Source: JACQAP01 sp035548375
GTDB lineage: Bacteria > Pseudomonadota > Gammaproteobacteria > Burkholderiales > JACQAP01
NCBI GenBank assembly: GCA_035548375.1
Contig: DASZTG010000063.1
Span: 1-64,000, forward strand
Reading direction: 5' to 3'
DNA: 64,000 nt
Shown here: one piece after another, positions 24,086 through 30,917 of the stretch
How the letters are laid out: each line of letters opens with the position of its first letter
Position numbering within the stretch: position 1 is the stretch's first letter
Notes under the pieces: generated by a model
Seen by the model: the letters and a program-made list of their open reading frames with translations, nothing else
What the model was told of the DNA's origin: nothing
Databases searched by the model: none
Made by a program: the position numbers and the translations under genes

Positions 24086-25240
24086 CTAGCGGATCGTGGT
24101 CAGGAGCTTAGTCGTGATCGTCGGATTCTTGATCGTCGTCGTGCCCGGCGACGTAGTCGTCGTGGTGGTGGTCGAGCTTGGCGGCGGCGCGACCTTTACG
24201 GCATTGGGCGCTATCGTGACGACGTTGTCCTTCACAGTGCTCGGAATGACGACGCTCAGATCCGGCTTCACGATTGCGGGCGTCTTGCGGCCTTGATCGT
24301 CGATCGCGGTTGCCAGGGTGATGGGGGTCGGATTCGTGATGATTTTCGTATCGGTCAAGGTTTTCACCGAAGGAAGGATGCCCTTGTCCAGCCCGACGGT
24401 GGTAATGACGGGCGCCGGATCGGTGATCACGAGCGATTTGGATTGCGTGGGCATGGACATCATCACCGGATCCGACTTCGGCACGTCGATCGTTCGCACG
24501 CCGGTCGAAGTATCCGTCACGACGGTCTTGTCGTTGATGGCCTGGAAGTTCTGCACCATTTCCGTCGTGCCGATTTCCTTGGCGCCAGGCACATAGCTGA
24601 CCGGATTGCCGACCGGTTTGCCCGAAGCGTCGATGCGGGCAATCATCGTGACCTTGTCACCCTTGCCCGTGCCGGGCACGTAGCCGACGTCGCTCCTGGC
24701 AACCTTCACGTCGCCCCGCGGCATGGCCAGCACGACGTCGCCGTCCTTCAACCCACGAACGAACGTTCCCCATCGGCCATCCTTGAGCTTGCCGTTTTTC
24801 AGGTAATAGGCTTCGTTGTCACCCTTGTCGAAGCGGATTTTCGCGTTCGGCGTCACCAGCTCGTATTTGCGGGAATTCTTTTCGGAATTGGCTACGCGCA
24901 GTCCACCGTTGTCGAGCTTGAGCCGGTAGGGGCGGGCGACGTCGCCGACTCCTTCGAACTTGAGCAGGCTGTCGGGGCGCACGGCGATGATGCCTTTCTC
25001 CGGCGTCATGATCTGCACGGTGGCGCCTTCCGGAACCTTGACCGTGAATCCAGGCTCGATGATCACGCCTTTTTTCGCGGGAATCTCGTGGCCCTGCAAG
25101 TCGACGATGACCGGCTTCACGTCCGTGCCGGACACGAACATCACGCGCGGATTTTCGATCGCGCCGGCCATTGAGGCGGCCAGCGACAGGGTGCCTAGCG
25201 CGATGAGTCTGGATGCGGTGCGAATTTCCTTGGGTTGCAT
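24086..25240 (-). CDS. FecR-domain protein, exported, Thr-rich tail (first)
   Basis: A 384-residue protein with a signal peptide (IALGTLSLAASMAGA, cleavage near residue 29). The FecR-like domain covers about residues 35-180, with FTVKVPEGATVQIMTPEKG and IAVRPDSLLKFEGVG. The C-terminal part is rich in Val, Thr, Pro and Asp and ends with a run of SSTTTTTTTSPGTTTIKNPT. There is no inner-membrane anchor of the sigma-regulator type. It is the third gene of a leftward operon after the Slam-like barrel and another FecR protein, 25 bp behind the latter. It is most likely a secreted or surface-exposed FecR protein, not an anti-sigma factor. Confidence 0.75.
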   Translation of the reverse strand: MQPKEIRTASRLIALGTLSLAASMAGAIENPRVMFVSGTDVKPVIVDLQGHEIPAKKGVIIEPGFTVKVPEGATVQIMTPEKGIIAVRPDSLLKFEGVGDVARPYRLKLDNGGLRVANSEKNSRKYELVTPNAKIRFDKGDNEAYYLKNGKLKDGRWGTFVRGLKDGDVVLAMPRGDVKVARSDVGYVPGTGKGDKVTMIARIDASGKPVGNPVSYVPGAKEIGTTEMVQNFQAINDKTVVTDTSTGVRTIDVPKSDPVMMSMPTQSKSLVITDPAPVITTVGLDKGILPSVKTLTDTKIITNPTPITLATAIDDQGRKTPAIVKPDLSVVIPSTVKDNVVTIAPNAVKVAPPPSSTTTTTTTSPGTTTIKNPTITTKLLTTIR

Positions 25241-25265
25241 GTGGGGCTCCCTTGCATTTCAAGAA

Positions 25266-26453
25266 CTACCTTGTGATTTTTTGTATTGTTGTGGTTGGAA
25301 CGCTGAGCGTGGTGTCCAGCGATTTCGTCACGGGTGTCGTGATCGTGGTGACCGGCGTGGTGATCGTGGTTGTCACCGGCGCAACGATGGTCGTCGTAAC
25401 GGGTGCGACGATCGTGGTTGTTATAGGCGTGGTGACCGTCGTGACAGGCGTCGTGACGGCGTTCGTGGCGGGCGTGGTCGTCAGCGAGGTCGTCGACTTC
25501 AGTGTCGTCGTGGGAACGGTGAGCACGTCCGACTTGATCGTGGACGTGTCTATGGTCGTCGTGGCCCTGGTCGTGTCTACCAGCGGCGTAGTCAGCGTGT
25601 CCGTGGACAGGGCCTTCAGATTGGTGGTGCTCAGGTTGCTCTTGAGCGTCGTTGTCGGCGTGGTGTCGGTATCGACTTCCCTGACGGACTTGAGCGAATT
25701 GGTCGTCGACAGTGACTTGATCGCATCCGATTTCGTGGTTGTCGTGGTCGTCGCGTCGCCGGCATCCTGCTGACCCTTGTCGCCGTCCTTCGAGGCATTC
25801 GGCAGTTGCGGCTTGACGTCGTAGAACTCCGGAATCTTGGGCAGAATCACCGGAGCGGCACCCTTGCCCGGCGTGAATCCGACCTGGTTCGGATTGACGA
25901 TGAGCTTGCCCTTGTCGGTCGTAATGATGGTCGCGCCGCGATACACGCGATCGTATGTACCTTCCTGGAAGCCTCCGGTCGCGCCGGCCGGCACCACGAA
26001 CGGTTCATGATCCGTGCCGCGAATGCCGATGGTCGCGCTGGGCGTGAGGATGCGGTAGTTTTCCTTGTTGCGATTGCCGATGAGGCCGGTGATCGTGCGG
26101 AACCCGCCCTTGATCAGGGAGATCAGGCTGCGTTCGTTGCCGTCCTCGCGACCGTTGAATATGTACTGGTCGAGCTTTAGCTGCGTATTGGCACGAACCG
26201 CCATCAGCCCGCCGTCGTTCATGCGGATCTGCGCGGTGCCGCTCGCACCCGTCACTATGGTGTCGCCGGTGCTGAAGCTGTCTCCCTTGACCGGGACGCG
26301 ATGCTTTCCATCCGCGGACAAGACCTGCACGTCGCCGGTGACGAACTGGAACTTGCCGCCCTCAGCCGCCCAAGAGAGCACTGGCACAGCCAGCGCCAGG
26401 ATCGTGCAAATGTTGCGGAGAAATGCAGAGGCGGATATCGACGCGCGAGACAT
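25266..26453 (-). CDS. FecR-domain protein, exported, long Thr/Pro/Val repeat tail (second)
   Basis: A 395-residue protein. A signal peptide ends near residue 29 (VPVLSWA). A clear FecR domain follows: KGDSFSTGDTIVTGASGTAQ, MAVRANTQLKLDQY and ILTPSATIGIRGTDHEP, spanning about residues 38-165. After residue 225 the chain is a low-complexity tail dominated by Thr, with repeats such as TTPVTTVTTPITTTIVAPVT and TTTIVAPVTTTITTPVT. Such tails are stalk-like or glycosylation-prone. It lies between the Slam-like barrel gene (21 bp gap) and the first FecR gene. Secretion by the neighbouring barrel is a plausible inference. Confidence 0.78.
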   Translation of the reverse strand: MSRASISASAFLRNICTILALAVPVLSWAAEGGKFQFVTGDVQVLSADGKHRVPVKGDSFSTGDTIVTGASGTAQIRMNDGGLMAVRANTQLKLDQYIFNGREDGNERSLISLIKGGFRTITGLIGNRNKENYRILTPSATIGIRGTDHEPFVVPAGATGGFQEGTYDRVYRGATIITTDKGKLIVNPNQVGFTPGKGAAPVILPKIPEFYDVKPQLPNASKDGDKGQQDAGDATTTTTTKSDAIKSLSTTNSLKSVREVDTDTTPTTTLKSNLSTTNLKALSTDTLTTPLVDTTRATTTIDTSTIKSDVLTVPTTTLKSTTSLTTTPATNAVTTPVTTVTTPITTTIVAPVTTTIVAPVTTTITTPVTTITTPVTKSLDTTLSVPTTTIQKITR

Positions 26454-26474
26454 ACGTTGTCGGGAACGAGTGAT

Positions 26475-27800
26475 TTACCACTGGAAGTCCCGGCGCAAAT
26501 TCAGTGCCATATCGAGGCGGTCGAAGTCATATAGCGGAATATTCGAGTTATTTTTGGTGTACGTGACTTGCGGCCGCAGGCTCCACTTGCTGGCGAACTG
26601 CCAATTCATGCCAATAGTGACGTCATAGAGCCAGTCCGCGCGCGTTTCCCCGAACGACACGTTTTCGTCCTTGTATTTGGAGCGTTGCGCGCCGGCGGTC
26701 GCGAATATGCCGACCTTGTCGGTCAATGCGGTCTGGCCGAACAGACGGCCGCCGAGAAGGAGGGCATCGCCGTCCGGACGGCCGCCCACGGCGTCTTCAT
26801 GCCCGCCGTTGAGGTTGATCGAGAACAGCGTGCGGCCCGATGCAAGGACATGCAGCCAGCCGATGCTGCCCAGGGCTTGGTCGAAGTCGTTGACTGTCAG
26901 CAATTCGGACAAGTGGCGATACTCGGTGTATTGCGTGTTCAAGCTGAGCTGGTCGCGGTCGCCGGCCTGGTAGCGATATTCGGCGATGCCGCCGTAGCTC
27001 TTGCGATAAGCCTGCTGGTCGAGGAAGAAACGCTCGCCGGTGACGCCGACGCGGAAGAAATGCTGGCCCAGGGTCAGGCCGATGCCGGCATGCCCGTCGA
27101 GCGTGCCGTAGTCCGCCGTGTCGATCTCGTGATACCAGCGGTACCGCGTGTCCAGCCCGCCATAGACCGACCAGTTCGGGGTAAGGACGTAGCCCATCTC
27201 TCCGCCAAGCGCCGCGGTTCCGTAGTTGTCGCCGCGCTTCAGGCTGCTCGAGTCGAGGAAGAACGGCTGGCCGTTGGAAAGATTGACGGGATTGTCCGAC
27301 GTCGAGCTGTTGACGTTGGAATCCCTGCCGCCGCCGATTTCTATATAAGACGTCAGCGAGAAACGCTTCGGCATCTTGGCCTGCTCGATGGCCTGCATGT
27401 AGCGTTCGGCGTTGGCCTTCAGGTCGGGCGGCGGATTCTGTGCCAACACGGTCTGGAATTCCTGCGTGGCGCGCGCGATGTCGCCGAGCTGGAAATAGGA
27501 ACGCGCGAGATCGAGGCGTACCCCGAGATAGCGCGGCTCGACGGCCAGCACGCGCTCGAACACCAGCGAGGACTTTTCGGGTTTGCCGCTTTCCAGCGCG
27601 GCAAGGCCGAGCAGGTAGTCGTATTTGAGTTCACCGGCCTGGTCGAATTCGAACGGCTCGAGCAGGTCATAGGCTTCCTGCGCCTTGTTCGCGCGCAGCA
27701 GGTCTTCGGCTTTCTGCAGATCCGGTCCGGCGGCGATGCCGCTCTGGCAAAGCGCATACAGCGCGAACAGAACCGCCCCCCTTATGTAGCGTGCAAGCAT
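26475..27800 (-). CDS. Slam-like TPR plus outer-membrane beta-barrel protein
   Basis: A 441-residue protein: a signal peptide (about residues 8-24), a TPR region to about residue 140 (LGLAALESGKPEKSSLVFER, LDLARSYFQLGDIARATQEF), then a barrel of alternating strands from FSLTSYIEIGGGRDSNVNSS to the terminal LRRDFQW. The TPR-barrel order and length resemble surface lipoprotein assembly modulators (Slam, DUF560) and related export barrels. The last residue is Trp, an aromatic end suited to BAM insertion. It is first in an operon with two FecR-domain proteins, which are candidate clients. A DUF560 assignment is by eye and not certain. Confidence 0.75.
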   Translation of the reverse strand: MLARYIRGAVLFALYALCQSGIAAGPDLQKAEDLLRANKAQEAYDLLEPFEFDQAGELKYDYLLGLAALESGKPEKSSLVFERVLAVEPRYLGVRLDLARSYFQLGDIARATQEFQTVLAQNPPPDLKANAERYMQAIEQAKMPKRFSLTSYIEIGGGRDSNVNSSTSDNPVNLSNGQPFFLDSSSLKRGDNYGTAALGGEMGYVLTPNWSVYGGLDTRYRWYHEIDTADYGTLDGHAGIGLTLGQHFFRVGVTGERFFLDQQAYRKSYGGIAEYRYQAGDRDQLSLNTQYTEYRHLSELLTVNDFDQALGSIGWLHVLASGRTLFSINLNGGHEDAVGGRPDGDALLLGGRLFGQTALTDKVGIFATAGAQRSKYKDENVSFGETRADWLYDVTIGMNWQFASKWSLRPQVTYTKNNSNIPLYDFDRLDMALNLRRDFQW

Positions 27801-27947
27801 GACTATGTACCTGTTCTTTATACTGTTGGAACGCGTACGATGATTGCATCCGGTGCCGGCCCGCGTCAAGGCGAGCCGGCTTCGATGCGATGTCGGCGTC
27901 ATCGCCCGTACGGCACTACGCAGCACGTCAAAAGAAGAGAAGGCAGC

Positions 27948-29120
27948 ATGAACGAAGCCGTGATACTCGAAGCCGTCAGGACGCCGTTCGGCAGGCGCGG
28001 CGGCGCCTTGCGCGAATATCGTCCGGACGCGTTGCTTGCGCATGTTATCGACAAGCTCGTCGAGCGCGCCGGCGTGCAACCGGAAAAGATCGACGACGTC
28101 ATCGACGGCACCGTCACGCTGGCGGGCGAGCAGGGCGCGAATCCCGCGCGGCTCGCGGTGCTGCTTTCAAAGCTGCCGGTGGAGGTGCCCGGGGTTTCGC
28201 TCAACCGCATGTGCGGATCGAGCCAGCAGGCCGTGCATTTCGCCTCGCAGGCGGTGGTGGCGGGAGACATGAACTACGTCATCGGCTGCGGCGTGGAAAG
28301 CATGTCGCGCGTGCCCATGTTCCTCGATATCGGGTTGGGCGATCCGGTCGCCGGGTTCGAAAAGCTGGACCCGGAACTTTTCAAGCGCCACGAACTGATC
28401 CACCAGGGCGAGAGTGCCGAGCGCATCGCGGACAAATGGGGATTGTCGCGCGCGGACGTCGACGAATACGCGAAGGAAAGCCATCGACGCGCGGCTGCCG
28501 CGCAGAAATCCAACATGAACCGCGAGCTCGTTGCCGTCACCGGCGTGTCACCGGAAGGCAAGCCGCTGCAACTCGACCGCGACGAAGGCGTGCGTGCGCA
28601 ACTCGACGAGGCGAAAATGGCCTCGCTCAAGCCCGCGTTCCGACCGGAGGGGAAGGGCGTGGTGACCGCGGCCAATTCCAGCCAGATTTCGGACGGTGCC
28701 TCGGCCGTGCTCATTGCGAATGCACAAGCGGCGCGGGCAGACGGCCTGAAGGCGAAAGCGCGATTCCGCGCGCGTGTCGCGCTCGCTTCGGATCCGACGA
28801 TGCAGCTCACTGGCGTCATTCCCGCGACGCGGCGTGCGCTCGAAAAGGCGGGCCTGACCATCCGCGACCTCGACTGGATCGAGATCAACGAAGCCTTTGC
28901 GACCGTCGTGCTTTCCTGGGCGCGGGAATTGAAGCCCGACATGGCGAAGGTCAACCCCTGGGGCGGAGCCATTGCGCACGGCCACCCGCTGGGGGCGACC
29001 GGGGGCGGGCTGATGTCCAAGATGCTGGCCGGACTCGAAGCCACCGGCGGCACGCTCGGCCTGCAGGTAATGTGCATCGGCCACGGCCAGGCCACGGCGA
29101 CCATCATCGAAAGAATCTGA
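27948..29120 (+). CDS. Thiolase (acetyl-CoA C-acyltransferase)
   Basis: A 390-residue thiolase. The nucleophile is C89 in SLNRMCGSSQQAV, the catalytic His is in AIAHGHPLGATGG, and the second Cys is in QVMCIGHGQA near the C-terminus. Length and order are standard. The ATG at 27948 follows AGAAGAGAAGG. It catalyses thiolytic cleavage or condensation of acyl-CoAs; a degradative role is likely given the CoA-ligases and SDR in the window. It is divergent from the Slam-like gene. Confidence 0.95.
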   Translation: MNEAVILEAVRTPFGRRGGALREYRPDALLAHVIDKLVERAGVQPEKIDDVIDGTVTLAGEQGANPARLAVLLSKLPVEVPGVSLNRMCGSSQQAVHFASQAVVAGDMNYVIGCGVESMSRVPMFLDIGLGDPVAGFEKLDPELFKRHELIHQGESAERIADKWGLSRADVDEYAKESHRRAAAAQKSNMNRELVAVTGVSPEGKPLQLDRDEGVRAQLDEAKMASLKPAFRPEGKGVVTAANSSQISDGASAVLIANAQAARADGLKAKARFRARVALASDPTMQLTGVIPATRRALEKAGLTIRDLDWIEINEAFATVVLSWARELKPDMAKVNPWGGAIAHGHPLGATGGGLMSKMLAGLEATGGTLGLQVMCIGHGQATATIIERI

Positions 29121-29216
29121 CTTTCGCGACGCAGGCCGCGCCAGGGCGAACAGCCTGCGTTGGCGCATGGCGTTTGCTCAACCTATCATAGCGGCTTTCC
29201 TTTTCCCGACTTCGCC

Positions 29217-30917
29217 ATGGCCGACAACGATGAAAAGCGCGGCATCCGCCGCAACCTGACCAACTACGGCGATCCTGAATTCGCGGCCTACCTCAGGCGC
29301 TCGTTCGCGCGCTCGATGGGATATTCGAAGGACATGCTGGCGCGGCCCATCGTCGGCATCGCGCAGTCAGCGAGCGGGTTCAACAACTGCCATCGCTATG
29401 TTCCCGAGCTCGTCGAGGCCGTCAAGCGCGGCGTGCTGAAATCCGGCGGCCTGCCGATCGATTTCCCGACCATCTCGCTCGGCGAGGTGTTCCTGAGCCC
29501 GACCAGCCTGATGTTCCGCAACCTCATGGCGATCGACGTGGAAGAAATGGTGCGCGCGCAGCCGATGGATTCCGTGGTGCTGATCGGCGGTTGCGACAAG
29601 ACGGTGCCGGCGCAGTTGATGGGCGCGATTTCCGCGGACGTGCCAGCCATCCAGCTCGTGACCGGACCGATGATGGCCATGCCGTTTCACGGCGAGCGCC
29701 TCGGCGCCTGTACGGACTGCCGCCGCTTCTGGGGGAAATACCGCGCCGGCGAAGTCAGCGACGCGGGGATCGACGAGATCGAAGGCAACCTGGCCACCAC
29801 GGCCGGAACGTGCGCGGTCATGGGCACGGCGAGCACCATGGCCTGCATTGCCGAGGCGCTTGGCATGAGCTTGCCGGATACCGCGGCGATTCCGGCGGTC
29901 CACGCCGACCGGATTCGCGCAGCGGAGGCAACGGGCGTCGCGGCGATGGAAATGATAGCGAAGAAAGGTCCGCGACCCTCGGAGATCGTCACCGAAAAGT
30001 CGGTGGAGAACGCACTGCGCGTGCTGCTCGCGATCGGCGGCTCGACCAATGCGATCATCCACCTGACCGCCATCGCCGGCCGGCGCGGCGTTCGCGTTTC
30101 GCTCGACAGGTTGAACGCGCTCTCCGATGAAACGCCGGTGTTGATCGACCTCAAGCCCACCGGCAGCCATTACATGCAGGATTTTCATGCCGCGGGCGGC
30201 ATGAGCGCACTGCTCCACGAGCTCAGGGACCTGTTGCACCCGGATTGCATGACGGTCACCGGCGAGACGCTGGCGCAGCGTCTTTCGCGTCCGCTTCCCT
30301 TCGTGGACCGCAATGTCATTCGTCCGCGCTCGGAGCCGATATCTCCAGTTGGCGGGCTGGTCGCACTGTTCGGCAGCCTCGCGCCGGGCGGGGCGATCCT
30401 GAAGCGTGCCGCAGCCGACCAGGGCTTGTTTGAAAGAGAGGGCAGGGCGATCGTGTTCGAGTCGCTGGAGGATTTGTCCTCACGAATCGATATGCCAGGC
30501 CTCGACGTGACGCCGGACGATTTCCTGGTGCTCAAGCACGCCGGTCCGCGCAGCCCGTCGGGCATGCCCGAAGCCGGCTACCTGCCGATACCGAAGAAGC
30601 TCGCGCAAAAGGGGCTGAAGGACATGGTGCGCATCTCCGACGCGCGCATGAGCGGCACCGCATTCGGCACCGTGATCCTGCATGTCACGCCGGACGCGGC
30701 ATCGGGCGGACCGCTGGCGCTCGTGCGCAATGGCGACCGGATACGCATTTCGGTGAAGGACAGGAAGCTGGACCTATTGGTGGCAGAGCCGGAACTGGCG
30801 AAGCGCCGCGCCGATTTCAAGGCCACGCCGATACCCGCGCGCGGCTACGCCAGGCTCTACAACGAGCACATCCTGCAGGCGGACGGCGGCTGCGACTTCG
30901 ACTTCCTGCGCGGCTAG
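29217..30917 (+). CDS. IlvD/Edd family dehydratase
   Basis: A 566-residue Fe-S dehydratase. Cluster-cysteine motifs are visible as IGGCDKTVPAQLMG (about 120-133), LGACTDCRRFWGKYRAGE and TAGTCAVMGTASTMACIAEA. The C-terminal half has SDARMSGTAFGTVILHVTPD, the second family signature. The group includes dihydroxy-acid dehydratase and sugar-acid dehydratases such as L-arabonate dehydratase; by sequence it leans to the sugar-acid type, which is not certain. The ATG at 29217 was chosen because residues after it match the family N-terminus; the ribosome site is weak. Its end overlaps the convergent signalling gene by four bases. Confidence 0.9.
   Translation: MADNDEKRGIRRNLTNYGDPEFAAYLRRSFARSMGYSKDMLARPIVGIAQSASGFNNCHRYVPELVEAVKRGVLKSGGLPIDFPTISLGEVFLSPTSLMFRNLMAIDVEEMVRAQPMDSVVLIGGCDKTVPAQLMGAISADVPAIQLVTGPMMAMPFHGERLGACTDCRRFWGKYRAGEVSDAGIDEIEGNLATTAGTCAVMGTASTMACIAEALGMSLPDTAAIPAVHADRIRAAEATGVAAMEMIAKKGPRPSEIVTEKSVENALRVLLAIGGSTNAIIHLTAIAGRRGVRVSLDRLNALSDETPVLIDLKPTGSHYMQDFHAAGGMSALLHELRDLLHPDCMTVTGETLAQRLSRPLPFVDRNVIRPRSEPISPVGGLVALFGSLAPGGAILKRAAADQGLFEREGRAIVFESLEDLSSRIDMPGLDVTPDDFLVLKHAGPRSPSGMPEAGYLPIPKKLAQKGLKDMVRISDARMSGTAFGTVILHVTPDAASGGPLALVRNGDRIRISVKDRKLDLLVAEPELAKRRADFKATPIPARGYARLYNEHILQADGGCDFDFLRG

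Noticed and set aside
25290..25560. CRISPR-like or tandem-repeat array
   Set aside because: The periodic GTGACGACG-type pattern is the coding sequence of the Thr-rich FecR tail; unit length varies and there are no spacers.
24086..26453. FecI-FecR-type signalling pair
   Set aside because: Both FecR-domain proteins have cleavable signal peptides and no sigma-factor gene adjoins them, so an anti-sigma role is unlikely.
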